Source of the DNA: Fluviibacter sp964498255
GTDB taxonomy: Bacteria > Pseudomonadota > Gammaproteobacteria > Burkholderiales > Rhodocyclaceae
Direction of reading: 5' to 3'
Length of the DNA stretch: 64,000 nt
Assembly (NCBI GenBank): GCA_964498255.1
Contig: CAZCGW010000005.1
Coordinates: 1 to 64,000 of the forward strand
The position numbers and the translations under genes are program-made. This document shows, piece by piece, positions 1 to 8,725 of this stretch; the first letter of the stretch is position 1; the number at the start of each line of letters is the position of its first letter. The notes beneath the pieces are model-generated. The model did not search any database. It had not been told where the DNA came from and worked only from the letters and a program-made list of their open reading frames with translations.

Positions 1-68
1 CCAAAAGATCTGCACGACCTGCTTGAAAGCCTGTGCTAGACTCCCCACCTATGTGATGTAAAACTCTT

Positions 69-432
69 GGGGCCGACCTGGTTTCGACGGGGGTTACAAA
101 GCAAGACAGGGCATGTCGAGGCTCAGCTACCTCGTAAAACCAACTGAAAACAACACAATCGCCAACGACGAGCGTTACGCTCTAGCTGCTTAATTGCAGC
201 TGGCTCCCGAACTGACTTGCTCTTGGGTCAGGTAGCGAAAGCTACATCGGGATCATGAACATGAGATAAGGTTTGGCCATGTCACGGGGTCCGACTCGAA
301 AATTTAGTGAATCGTCTGAAGCGAGCCTGTTCGGCCGGCGCGCCAAGACTAAATTCAATTGACCGGACTACACATGTAGAACTGCTTGTCGCGGACTTTC
401 GGACGCGGGTTCGATTCCCGCCGGCTCCACCA
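69..432 (+). ncRNA. ssrA: tmRNA (transfer-messenger RNA)
   Basis: One-piece tmRNA that rescues stalled ribosomes and tags the nascent chain for proteolysis. The 5' end is the typical GGGGCCGACC (69-78); the 3' end is a tRNA-like T arm (GGTTCGATTCC) followed by an encoded CCA at 430-432. The tag frame starts at the resume codon GCC (161) and reads ANDERYALAA, then TAA at 191-193. The ALAA ending is the usual proteobacterial degron. An extended -10-like TGCTAGACT lies at 34-42, implying a short leader removed by RNase P; no good -35 is seen. The last ~20 nt are repeated at 1522-1539, as expected when ssrA is an integration target. Confidence 0.97.
410..427. repeat. ssrA 3'-end direct repeat, copy 1 (putative att site)
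   Basis: The 18 bp TTCGATTCCCGCCGGCTC inside the tmRNA T arm and acceptor is repeated exactly at 1522-1539. The 3' end of ssrA is a classic attachment site for tyrosine-recombinase elements; the att role is inferred. Confidence 0.65.
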
Positions 433-436
433 AATC

Positions 437-471
437 AAAAGCCTGATCAGAGATGGTCAGGCTTTTTCTTT
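437..471 (+). terminator. Rho-independent terminator of ssrA
   Basis: AAAAGCCTGA (437-446) pairs with TCAGGCTTTT (457-466) around a 10-nt loop and is followed by a T-rich tract. It lies 5 nt after the tmRNA CCA end. Read on the other strand it also has a short T run and could stop the minus-strand gene that ends at 494. Confidence 0.85.
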
Positions 472-493
472 TCTCGCAGCGCTCGCTCAGAGA

Positions 494-1456
494 CTACTGC
501 CCTTCACGCTCCATCAGCAGATAGGTGTTGTAAGCATTCATCCTGTTGGCGTACTGGAACATCGGCACCTTGCTGAAACGGCTCCAGTCAGTGCTTTTGT
601 ATACCTCATCAAACGGCACCAGGTCTGCCGCACCCTTGCCCATGGTTTGACGCAGATACACCAGATAATCGCGTGTTAACGACATATCCTGCTGCGGGTT
701 AGTCGATGCAGGGCCATGACCAGGCACCATCACCTTCGCCGGAAACTTGAGCAAGGTGTTCAACGACTCGATCCATTGGCGGCTGTCGGCCTGCCCCACA
801 AACGGAATGCGGTTGCGGAAAACCAGATCCCCGGCAAATAACACGCGGGACTGCGGCAACCAGACCACCAGATCATCCGGCGTATGAGATGGCCCCACAG
901 GAATAATTTCAAAATCCACCCCACCCACGACCAGTTTTTTTGCCCCCTTAATCGGCTCATCGGGGGGCAGAAGTTTGGTGTTTTCATCCACCCAGGGGAA
1001 AAAATCCTGACGGGAAGCTTCCAATCGCAAACGCGCCGTCTCCGAATTCAGATATTCACCGGAGGCCTCGTGCGCCACAATGCGGGCACCGGCTTCCTTG
1101 AAGACCTGCAGGCCATAAACATGGTCTGCGTGGTAATGGGTCACAATCACCGTACTCAACGGCTTATCGGTGACCTTACGGATCTGGGCAATGAGTCGTC
1201 TTGCCAACTCTGGCGAGCCCAGCGCGTCAATCACCACTACGCCAGCTGGCGTGACTACAAATCCGGCATTCGAAATAAAGTTCTGATTGGCTGACGAGCC
1301 CAGCTCGGCCAGACCCTGCACATAGTAGCTATTGGGGGCGACCTGTTTAACCTGCATCGCCGGCACGCCAGAACTGGCTTCCTGCCCTATCGCAAGCTGC
1401 GCTTGGGATAAAGCCAACCCAACAGAGCCAAGAAGCGCAATCAGTATTTTTCTCAT
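494..1456 (-). CDS. secreted metallo-beta-lactamase-fold hydrolase
   Basis: 320 residues with a signal peptide (hydrophobic stretch within residues 1-24) followed by an MBL fold. The zinc motif THYHADH is at residues 106-112 (H107, H109, D111, H112). Further ligands are seen in GPSHTPDD, FAGDL and VPGHGP, so the di-zinc site looks intact. Likely a periplasmic hydrolase; such proteins occur near quinoprotein systems, but no such system is adjacent here and the substrate is unknown. The gene sits between the intact ssrA 3' end and a partial copy of it (1522-1539), so it may belong to an inserted segment. ATG start at 1456. Confidence 0.85.
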   Translation of the reverse strand: MRKILIALLGSVGLALSQAQLAIGQEASSGVPAMQVKQVAPNSYYVQGLAELGSSANQNFISNAGFVVTPAGVVVIDALGSPELARRLIAQIRKVTDKPLSTVIVTHYHADHVYGLQVFKEAGARIVAHEASGEYLNSETARLRLEASRQDFFPWVDENTKLLPPDEPIKGAKKLVVGGVDFEIIPVGPSHTPDDLVVWLPQSRVLFAGDLVFRNRIPFVGQADSRQWIESLNTLLKFPAKVMVPGHGPASTNPQQDMSLTRDYLVYLRQTMGKGAADLVPFDEVYKSTDWSRFSKVPMFQYANRMNAYNTYLLMEREGQ

Positions 1457-1521
1457 AACGACTCTACCATTCCGTTTAATTTGTTTAATCTTATTGCTAA
1501 CTCACAAAAGAGGGAACCGGA

Positions 1522-1539
1522 TTCGATTCCCGCCGGCTC
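1522..1539. repeat. ssrA 3'-end direct repeat, copy 2 (putative att scar)
   Basis: Exact 18-bp copy of 410-427 in the same orientation; the flanking GGA and CT also resemble the tmRNA GGG and CC. It lies about 50 bp before the hsdR start codon. No integrase gene is visible between the two copies or within the neighbouring hsd locus. Confidence 0.65.
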
Positions 1540-1592
1540 TATCGAATTGAACATCACAAATAACTTTGTTCTATTCCGGTATAGTTTCATCC

Positions 1593-4370
1593 ATGACGCC
1601 CGAAGCCAAAGCCCGCCTACTGATTGACCAGAAGCTTGAACAAGCAGGTTGGGTCATTCAAGACAAAAAGCAGCTCAATCTAGGCGCAGGTTTAGGTGTC
1701 GCTGTTCGAGAATACCCTACGGATACAGGGCCAGCTGATTATGTCCTCTTCATCGACCGCAAACCAGTCGGTGTGATTGAGGCTAAAAAAGATGCTGCCG
1801 GTGAAAATATCACCGCGGTCGAACTCCAGAACAAACGCTACGCCACCTCGAACCTGAAATGGTTCAAGGATGCCATGCCGATACGCTTCTTATTTGAAGC
1901 CACCGGCCAAATCACCCGATTTACCGATGGCAAAGACCCTGCGCCACGTTCGCGGGAGATTTTTAGCTTTTATCGACCGGAACAACTGGCCGAATGGTTA
2001 GTACAACCAGAAACGCTTCGTCGCCGTTTAGCTGAGCAAATGCCCGAGCTTCACGAAAAAGACCTACGTGATTGCCAAGTGAGCGCAGTAACAGGGCTAG
2101 AACAATCGTTGGCGCTCAACAAACCCCGCGCATTGGTCCACATGGCTACCGGCGCTGGCAAAACCTTTACGGCCATTACCTCGGTTTACCGCCTACTTAA
2201 GTTCGGCGGTGCCAAGCGCATACTGTTTCTGGTTGATACGCGTAATCTTGGCAAACAGGCACATCAGGAGTTTATGGCCTACACGCCACCCGATGATGCC
2301 CGCAAATTCACTGAACTTTATAACGTTCAACGGCTTAGTTCTTCCAGCATCGACCCTCATGCCCAAGTCTGCATCTCTACGATTCAGCGTATGTACTCGA
2401 TTCTTTCCGGCGAACCCATCGACGAAAGCGCTGAAGACATCTCGCTGAACGAACTGCAACAAACCAGCAATCAGGAAAAGATTGTCCGATACAACCCGGC
2501 GATTCCGCCGGAGTTCTTTGACGTCATCATCATTGATGAATGCCACCGCAGCATCTACAACCTCTGGCAACAAGTGCTTGATTACTTCGATGCCTACCAG
2601 GTTGGCCTAACCGCCACTCCGGACAAACGCACCTACGGCTACTTCAACGAAAACATCGTAGCCGAATACACCTACGAACAATCCGTGGCCGATGGTGTCA
2701 ACGTCGGTTATGACGTCTACGAAATCGAAACCGAGGTCACCAAAAAAGGCGGCAAGCTTAAAGCCAAGGCATGGGTGAACCACCGGGACCGCCAAACCCG
2801 CAAAAAACGCTGGGGCGCTACCGAAGAAGATACGCCTTACACGGGTAAAGAACTGGACCGTTCCGTCGTCAACCTCAGCCAGATCCGCAACGTCATCCAG
2901 GCCATGAAGACCGCGGTCGAAACCGAAATTTTCCCCGCGCGGAAAGAAGTGCCGAAAACCCTGATATTCGCTAAGACCGACAGCCACGCTGATGACATCA
3001 TCAACATCGTGCGCGAGGTGTACGGCCAAGGTAATGAGTTCTGTCGCAAAGTTACCTATAGCGAAAAAGACGCTGATGGCATCTTGAGCAGCTTCCGTAA
3101 CGATTACTACCCGCGCATCGCCGTTACGGTGGATATGATCGCCACCGGCACCGACGTAAAGCCATTAGAGGTACTGCTCTTCATGCGCGATGTGCGCAGC
3201 AAGGGTTACTACGAACAAATGAAGGGCCGTGGCGTACGCAGCCTGGATGCCGACAGCCTCCAGCGCGTCACCAACAGCGCCGAGGGCGCCAAGAGCCGCT
3301 TTGTGCTTATCGATGCCGTAGGTGTAGAGAAATCCCTCAAAACCGAGAGCCGCCCGCTGGAACGCAAACCAGGCGTACCCCTCAAAGACCTAATGGAAAG
3401 CATTGCTGTTGGCCATAAAGACGATGACACCGTCCTGACTCTCGGTAACCGACTCGTCCGCCTCGCCAAATTACTGGACAACAAAGCACAGGCCCGTATT
3501 GAAAAGCACAGTGGGGGTGTCAGCCTGGGTGATCTGGGCAAAAACCTGATCATGGCCCTAGACCCGGACAAGATCGTTGCTGAAGCCCTCGCCGCCGCCA
3601 AAGCCAATGGCTTTACCCGCGACGAAGACAGCCTGTTGCCTGAAGAGCTAGAAACCGCCCGCAAGAACCGCGTCGCCAAAGCCAGCCTCCCCTTCGACAA
3701 CCCGGATTTACGTAACACCATTGAAGCCGCTCGCAGCGACCGCGAACAAATCATCGACCACATCAACATTGATCAAGTAACCGCCAAAGGGTTTAGGAAG
3801 CAGACTGAGGCTAAAGCAAAAGCTGATATCGAAGCCTTTGCGGATTATCTGAAAGCGCACAAAGACGAAATCGCCGCCCTAGGTTTCTTCTACCAGCAGC
3901 CCTACCAGCGCCGACAACTCACCTTCGACATGATCGAAGAGCTGCACGACCATCTGGCCAAACCCCCGCTCATGCTCACCACCGAGCGCCTATGGAGCGC
4001 CTACGCCCGCATCAAAGGCAATCAGGTCAAGGGTAACGACAAACACCGCCAGCTCACCGACCTAATCTCACTCATCCGCTTCGCGTTAGAACTAGACACA
4101 GAACTCAAACCCTTCAGCGACCAGGTCGATAAGCGTTTTCAGGAATGGATCTTCCGGCACAATGCCCAACGCGGCACCGCCTTCACGCCGGAACAGACTG
4201 AATGGCTACGCCTGATGAAAGATCACATCGCCAGCAGCTGCAGCATCAGCCGCGATGACTTTGATTATGCCGACCTCGCCAACAAAGGTGGCCTACAAAA
4301 AGCTTGGAACCTGTTCGGCCCGCAACTCGACCCGCTCATGACAGAGATGAATGAGGAGTTGGTGGCGTGA
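1593..4370 (+). CDS. hsdR: type I restriction enzyme, R (motor/nuclease) subunit
   Basis: ATP-dependent translocase and nuclease of a type I restriction-modification complex. N-terminal PD-(D/E)xK-type nuclease: PADY with D49, then IEAKK with E63/K65. SF2 helicase: Walker A ATGAGKT (~185-191), DECH (~315-318), GLTATP, and the QMKGRG motif VI near 542. The C-terminal part resembles the EcoEI-type R C-terminal domain. I chose ATG 1593 (MTPEAKARLLIDQ, 925 aa), because the frame upstream opens only with a TTG at 1566. No SD is visible; a TATAGT lies 8 bp before the ATG, so a very short leader is possible. The stop overlaps the hsdS start by 4 bp. Confidence 0.95.
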   Translation: MTPEAKARLLIDQKLEQAGWVIQDKKQLNLGAGLGVAVREYPTDTGPADYVLFIDRKPVGVIEAKKDAAGENITAVELQNKRYATSNLKWFKDAMPIRFLFEATGQITRFTDGKDPAPRSREIFSFYRPEQLAEWLVQPETLRRRLAEQMPELHEKDLRDCQVSAVTGLEQSLALNKPRALVHMATGAGKTFTAITSVYRLLKFGGAKRILFLVDTRNLGKQAHQEFMAYTPPDDARKFTELYNVQRLSSSSIDPHAQVCISTIQRMYSILSGEPIDESAEDISLNELQQTSNQEKIVRYNPAIPPEFFDVIIIDECHRSIYNLWQQVLDYFDAYQVGLTATPDKRTYGYFNENIVAEYTYEQSVADGVNVGYDVYEIETEVTKKGGKLKAKAWVNHRDRQTRKKRWGATEEDTPYTGKELDRSVVNLSQIRNVIQAMKTAVETEIFPARKEVPKTLIFAKTDSHADDIINIVREVYGQGNEFCRKVTYSEKDADGILSSFRNDYYPRIAVTVDMIATGTDVKPLEVLLFMRDVRSKGYYEQMKGRGVRSLDADSLQRVTNSAEGAKSRFVLIDAVGVEKSLKTESRPLERKPGVPLKDLMESIAVGHKDDDTVLTLGNRLVRLAKLLDNKAQARIEKHSGGVSLGDLGKNLIMALDPDKIVAEALAAAKANGFTRDEDSLLPEELETARKNRVAKASLPFDNPDLRNTIEAARSDREQIIDHINIDQVTAKGFRKQTEAKAKADIEAFADYLKAHKDEIAALGFFYQQPYQRRQLTFDMIEELHDHLAKPPLMLTTERLWSAYARIKGNQVKGNDKHRQLTDLISLIRFALELDTELKPFSDQVDKRFQEWIFRHNAQRGTAFTPEQTEWLRLMKDHIASSCSISRDDFDYADLANKGGLQKAWNLFGPQLDPLMTEMNEELVA

Positions 4371-5890
4371 GTAGTTTGCCGAAAGGATGGTCACCAGCAC
4401 TGTTAGATGATGTGATGTCCAAGGTTATTGGCGGTGGTACTCCCTCACGGAATATCTCGGACTATTTCGATGGAGAAATACCATGGTTCACAGTAAAAGA
4501 TTTGAAGTCGTTACGACCGAATAATGCACAAGAGCATATCTCCCAGAAAGCAGTAGATAACAGTGCCACAAATGTTATACCGGCCAACACTTTGATTGTC
4601 GCAACACGGATCGCACTTGGCAAAGCAATCAAGCCAACTGTCTCTTGTGCAATTAATCAGGATTTAAAGGCCATTGTTTTTCACAGCGGAATTGATGTTG
4701 AATTCATGCTGTACTGGGTGCTTGCAAATGAACGTAGCATTCAAAAAATGGGGTCTGGTACAACGGTTCTGGGCATTCGTTTGGAGCAGCTACATTCTTT
4801 GCCCCTACTATTACCGCCCACAGGTGAACAAACCCGCATTGTCACCAAACTCGAAGAACTCCTCTCCGACCTCGATGCCGGTGTCGCTGAACTCAAAGCC
4901 GCACAAAAGAAGTTAGCCCAATACCGCCAATCGCTACTCAAAGCCGCTGTCGATGGCAGCCTCACCGCCGAGTGGCGAAAAAACAACCCGCCAACTGAAA
5001 CCGGTGCTGAACTTCTAGAGCGCATTCTCAAAGGGCGCCGCGCCTGCTGGGAAGAAAAACAACTCACCAAGTTCAAGGAACAAGGCAAAATCCCGACCAA
5101 GGAATGGCAGAATAAATATCCCGAACCGGTGCAGCCTGATAGCGCCGGTTTGCCGAAACTTCCGAAGAGTTGGGTGTGGGCCAGTGCCGAGCAGCTTTGT
5201 GAGTTCATTACCAAAGGAACAACGCCGCCAAAAGAATTAGATTCAAATGGGGCGAAGGTCATCCCTTTTTTGCGCGTCACAAACCTAACCGACACTGGCA
5301 CACTGGATTTAGCGGATAAAGTTTTTGTTTCTGAGCAAACCCATCACGGTTTTCTTGCACGTTCAGCGGTCTACCCTAAAGACGTACTCATGAATATAGT
5401 TGGCCCACCACTAGGCCAAGTTTCTGTCGTGCCATCTACTTACGATGAGTGGAACATCAACCAAGCGATCGCTATATTCCGTGCTGTTGAGGGCGTAGAG
5501 CCATGGCTCGTTTGCCGTTATTTGTTGTCACCAAATGCGCAAACATGGCTTACGGCTCGTTCAAAAACAACAGCTGGACAAACTAATCTCACACTAGAAG
5601 TCTGCCGAAATCTACCCATTCCACTGGCACCGCAATTAGAGCAAGACCAACTTCTTATTGCACTTGAGACTGCACTTAGTTCAATCAGTCAACAGCAAGA
5701 AACTATTGAGGTCTCCCTCAAGCAAGCCGCCGCCCAACGCCAAAACATCCTTCGCGCCGCCTTTGCCGGCCAGCTGGTGCCGCAAGACCCCAATGATGAA
5801 CCGGCGAGTGTTTTGCTTGACCGTATTCGCGCCGAACGGACGGGTCAGGCTATACCCAAAGCCCGTGGTCGTAAGAAGATAACCTCATGA
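4367..5890 (+). CDS. hsdS: type I restriction-modification specificity subunit
   Basis: 507-residue DNA-recognition subunit with two target recognition domains. The first starts at KGWSPALLDDV (residues 6-16) and the second at KSWVWASAEQL (near 267). Each is followed by a conserved helix: PTGEQTRIVTKLEELLSDLD near 150 and the PQLEQDQLL region near 420. GTG start at 4367 overlaps the hsdR stop (GTGA), with a strong GAGGAG upstream. The recognition-domain stretches (about 4370-4790 and 5190-5650) look AT-richer than the helical spacers, as expected where specificity domains have been exchanged. The recognised DNA sequence cannot be predicted. Confidence 0.95.
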   Translation: MSSLPKGWSPALLDDVMSKVIGGGTPSRNISDYFDGEIPWFTVKDLKSLRPNNAQEHISQKAVDNSATNVIPANTLIVATRIALGKAIKPTVSCAINQDLKAIVFHSGIDVEFMLYWVLANERSIQKMGSGTTVLGIRLEQLHSLPLLLPPTGEQTRIVTKLEELLSDLDAGVAELKAAQKKLAQYRQSLLKAAVDGSLTAEWRKNNPPTETGAELLERILKGRRACWEEKQLTKFKEQGKIPTKEWQNKYPEPVQPDSAGLPKLPKSWVWASAEQLCEFITKGTTPPKELDSNGAKVIPFLRVTNLTDTGTLDLADKVFVSEQTHHGFLARSAVYPKDVLMNIVGPPLGQVSVVPSTYDEWNINQAIAIFRAVEGVEPWLVCRYLLSPNAQTWLTARSKTTAGQTNLTLEVCRNLPIPLAPQLEQDQLLIALETALSSISQQQETIEVSLKQAAAQRQNILRAAFAGQLVPQDPNDEPASVLLDRIRAERTGQAIPKARGRKKITS

Positions 5891-6669
5891 CCACAAGCTT
5901 TGTTGCCTACATTGATGAGTCTGGTTGTGAAGGCTTCACATTCTTACCAGGCGAAAACGGTAGTTCCCGCTGGTTTGTGCTGTCAGCAGTTGTTGTCCGC
6001 AAGGAGAATGACCACAGCGTTGTGCAGCTTGCAAGAGAGGCTAGGACACTGCTCAAGAAAGACCCAAAGAAGGCGCTGCACTTCCGCGAACTAAAGCATG
6101 AACACCGCGTCCCATTGGCGCGGTTGATCGGTAATGCCTCCTTGCGCACAGTAAGCGTGCTGATTCATAAGCCGTCGATTGCCGAACCCGAAGTATTTCA
6201 AAACCAACGCTATTCACTCTACCGGTATGCAACGCGGTTGCTCGCTGAACGGATTTCCTGGCTTTGCCGTGATGGCCGACGTACGGGCATGGGCAACGGA
6301 AGGGTTGAGCTGATCTTCTCAAACCGTAGCGCCATGTCCTACGACGAACTCCGGGAATATCTGGAAAGCCTGAACGGTAACCCAACGGCAGATGCCCGTA
6401 TTGATTGGAATGTGATTGACCCTAAGCTAATCAGGGCAGTCAATCACGATCAGCTAGCTGGTTTACAGTTAGCTGATGCCGTCGCGTCTGGGATATTTTT
6501 CGCCATCAATAAAACCCAGTACGGTGAAACCGAAGATCGCTACCTGCGTCTGTTGGCGCCAACGATATACCGACACCAGCAGCGCGTTGAGGGCTATGGC
6601 TTGAAAATCTGGTGCGATGACTCATTAGAAATTCAGCGCATTTTGCAAGCAGGCAGTACGACACTATGA
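5887..6669 (+). CDS. DUF3800 domain protein within the type I RM operon
   Basis: 260 residues with the DUF3800 pattern: an N-terminal YIDESG (residues 8-13) with acidic D10 and E11, a hydrophobic strand (WFVLSAVVV), LHFRELKH near 60, and a C-terminal acidic block DQLAGLQLADAVASG (~186-200). DUF3800 proteins are thought to have an RNase H-like fold with a metal site; their activity is mostly uncharacterised. The ATG overlaps the hsdS stop (ATGA), so it is translationally coupled to the specificity subunit. A defence-related nuclease role is an inference from context. Family assignment is from motif recognition. Confidence 0.8.
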   Translation: MTTSFVAYIDESGCEGFTFLPGENGSSRWFVLSAVVVRKENDHSVVQLAREARTLLKKDPKKALHFRELKHEHRVPLARLIGNASLRTVSVLIHKPSIAEPEVFQNQRYSLYRYATRLLAERISWLCRDGRRTGMGNGRVELIFSNRSAMSYDELREYLESLNGNPTADARIDWNVIDPKLIRAVNHDQLAGLQLADAVASGIFFAINKTQYGETEDRYLRLLAPTIYRHQQRVEGYGLKIWCDDSLEIQRILQAGSTTL

Positions 6670-6934
6670 ATACGCCAGGCAAAAGAATGCCCGCTCTTGG
6701 CGGGCAAAAAAATTAGTGCAGGTCCTGAGTTCGAGGATCCCACCCGTTCGGGCTGTCGCTGTTACCAGCAACCTCTACAAGCCTCACGCTTACCTGCATG
6801 GGTATTATAGGGGCCGGATCCGGCAGATTCAAGTAAAACTTTACCTTACAGATAAACTTAACCCACTCAATTTATACGCCATTTATACGCCGGCGTATAA
6901 AACGGCCCCCACTTCGATTGCCTAATTTTTAATC
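6670..6934. other. intergenic leader of hsdM, no gene seen
   Basis: 265 bp between the DUF3800 gene and hsdM. It begins with a GC hairpin (GCCCGC..GCGGGC, about 6688-6704) followed by seven A, then a 12-bp palindrome GCCGGATCCGGC (6813-6824), an AT-rich stretch, and the TTTATACGCC repeats listed separately. A 69-codon open frame at 6716-6925 has no recognisable features and I do not call it. Confidence 0.6.
6871..6901. promoter_or_regulatory. palindromic operator candidate upstream of hsdM
   Basis: A perfect 20-bp palindrome, TTTATACGCC followed by GGCGTATAAA (6882-6901), is preceded by a direct copy of its half-site TTTATACGCC at 6871-6880 (11-bp periodicity). It ends 33 bp before the hsdM ATG, where a promoter would be. 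The arrangement (dimer site plus an extra half-site) looks like a transcription-factor operator. The cognate regulator is not evident. Confidence 0.55.
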
Positions 6935-8401
6935 ATGAATACCTCCGCCCTCGTCCAAAAAGTCTGGAATTTTTGCCACACCCTGCGGGATGATGGCGTC
7001 AGTTATGGCGATTACCTGGAGCAGCTGACCTACCTGCTGTTCCTAAAGCTGGCCCACGAATATGCCCAGGAACCCTATAACCGTGACACGCATATTCCAA
7101 ATGGATATGACTGGGCCAGCCTGCGTAGCAAAACGGGTGAGCCGCTGGAGGCGCATTACCTAGCCACGCTACACAAACTGGGCAATGAACCCGGGATGCT
7201 GGGGGCGATTTTCTTCAAAGCCCAGAATAAGATCCAGGACCCGGCCAAATTGTCGCGTCTGGTGCAGATGATCGATGCTGAAAACTGGATCAGCCTGGAT
7301 ACCGACACCAAGGGTGATTTGTACGAAGGCCTGTTACAGAAGAACGCTGAAGATACTAAGAGCGGTGCCGGTCAGTACTTTACCCCTCGCCCGCTCATTG
7401 AGGCGATGGTGGCCTGTGTACAACCCAAGCCGATGAGATCAATTGCTGACCCAGCTTGCGGCACGGGTGGGTTTTTCTTGGGTGCCTATAACTGGCTAAC
7501 TCGCCCGGGCAGCAACCTCAATAGGGCTGAAAAGGCATTCTTACGCGACGAAACGTTTTACGGCAACGAGATCGTGCCGAATACGCGCCGTATGTGCCTG
7601 ATGAATCTTTTTCTGCACAACATTGGCGAACTGGATGGTGAGCCGCTGATTGCACGTTCTGATGCGCTGATTGCTGAACCCAAAAAGAAAGTGGATTACG
7701 TACTGGCCAATCCGCCCTTTGGCAAAAAGAGCAGCATGACTATCACCAATGAAGAAGGTGAAGAAGATCGGGATGCGCTCACTTACGAACGCCAGGACTT
7801 CTGGGAAACCACATCCAACAAGCAATTGAACTTTTTGCAGCACATTATCAGCATGTTGCGTGTGGATGGCCAAGCGGCTGTGGTTCTGCCGGATAACGTA
7901 TTGTTCGAGGGTGGCGCTGGAGAAAAGATTCGCCGCAAGCTGATGGAAACCTGTGATCTGCATACCGTCCTGCGCTTACCGACGGGGATCTTCTACGCCC
8001 AAGGCGTTAAAGCGAACGTGCTGTTCTTTAATGCCAAGCCAAAGGATGGGCACACCCATACCAAAGGCGTCTGGTTCTATGATCTGCGCACGAACAAGCA
8101 TTTCACGCTGAAGACGCGCCCGCTGAAACTTGAGGATCTGCAAGAATTCATCGAGAGTTACAAGCCCGATAATCGACATGAGCGTATTGAAACCGAACGC
8201 TTCAAATACTTTAGCTACGACGAACTGATTGCACGAGATAAAGCGAGCTTGGATATTTTCTGGCTTAAGGACGACAGCCTGGACAATCTGGATGATCTGC
8301 CGGCACCGGACGTTTTGCAGCAGGAAATTATTGAACATCTTGAAGCAGCCTTAGCCGCCTTTAGAGATGTAGCCAGCAGCCTACCTAAAAGCTCAGCCTA
8401 A
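6935..8401 (+). CDS. hsdM: type I restriction-modification DNA methyltransferase subunit
   Basis: 488-residue N6-adenine methyltransferase subunit. The N-terminal helical HsdM domain (YLEQLTYLLFLKLAHEY) is followed by QYFTPRPLIEAM, the SAM motif DPACGTGGFF (near 172) and the catalytic NPPF (near 259). Product length is normal. It is unusual that hsdM lies last, after hsdR, hsdS and a DUF3800 gene, and has its own leader with a palindrome; M usually precedes or directly adjoins S. The 3' end overlaps the convergent CxxC-protein gene by 9 bp. Confidence 0.96.
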   Translation: MNTSALVQKVWNFCHTLRDDGVSYGDYLEQLTYLLFLKLAHEYAQEPYNRDTHIPNGYDWASLRSKTGEPLEAHYLATLHKLGNEPGMLGAIFFKAQNKIQDPAKLSRLVQMIDAENWISLDTDTKGDLYEGLLQKNAEDTKSGAGQYFTPRPLIEAMVACVQPKPMRSIADPACGTGGFFLGAYNWLTRPGSNLNRAEKAFLRDETFYGNEIVPNTRRMCLMNLFLHNIGELDGEPLIARSDALIAEPKKKVDYVLANPPFGKKSSMTITNEEGEEDRDALTYERQDFWETTSNKQLNFLQHIISMLRVDGQAAVVLPDNVLFEGGAGEKIRRKLMETCDLHTVLRLPTGIFYAQGVKANVLFFNAKPKDGHTHTKGVWFYDLRTNKHFTLKTRPLKLEDLQEFIESYKPDNRHERIETERFKYFSYDELIARDKASLDIFWLKDDSLDNLDDLPAPDVLQQEIIEHLEAALAAFRDVASSLPKSSA

Positions 8402-8719
8402 CGCAGGTAACCCATGCGCCGCCCGCGCCCGCGTACATTGATCCGTCGGTTTACCATCGGCATCGTAGGGTTCTAACTCTCGGCATACAGAGGGCCGCTG
8501 CTCGTAGATACCGCATAGGGCACCGGGAATATTGCCCTGAAGTTGTTCGCAGCGCGGTGTTTTACTGCTCGTGCCGCGCATACAGCGCATTGTCGGCGTG
8601 AGTTGCTCAGTAGTTGCCACCGGAATCCAACCCCCCGGTGCATCGTCGGCCTCACCCCAATAAAACGATACGCGGTACATGGCGCAGCAGGCGCCACAGT
8701 TCATGCAGGGTGATTCCAT
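8393..8719 (-). CDS. YkgJ-family cysteine-cluster protein
   Basis: 108 residues with the CxxCxxCC cluster near the N terminus (CMNCGACC, residues 5-12) and further cysteines (RCEQL, LCGIYEQRPSVCREL). This is the zinc or iron-chelating YkgJ/UPF0153 pattern; the molecular function is unknown. It follows the DUF1854 gene by 6 bp on the same strand, so it may be co-transcribed with the cyanophycin-linked ABC transporter. It converges on hsdM. Confidence 0.85.
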   Translation of the reverse strand: MESPCMNCGACCAMYRVSFYWGEADDAPGGWIPVATTEQLTPTMRCMRGTSSKTPRCEQLQGNIPGALCGIYEQRPSVCRELEPYDADGKPTDQCTRARAAHGLPALG

Positions 8720-8725
8720 ACCGAA

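Noticed and set aside
307..679. Open frames on the plus strand over the tmRNA 3' half and its downstream region
   Set aside because: They read through the structured tmRNA and terminator and antisense to the MBL gene; no SD or protein character.
6716..6925. 69-codon frame in the hsdM leader
   Set aside because: It covers the palindromic operator, starts with GTG in a region without SD and shows no domain.
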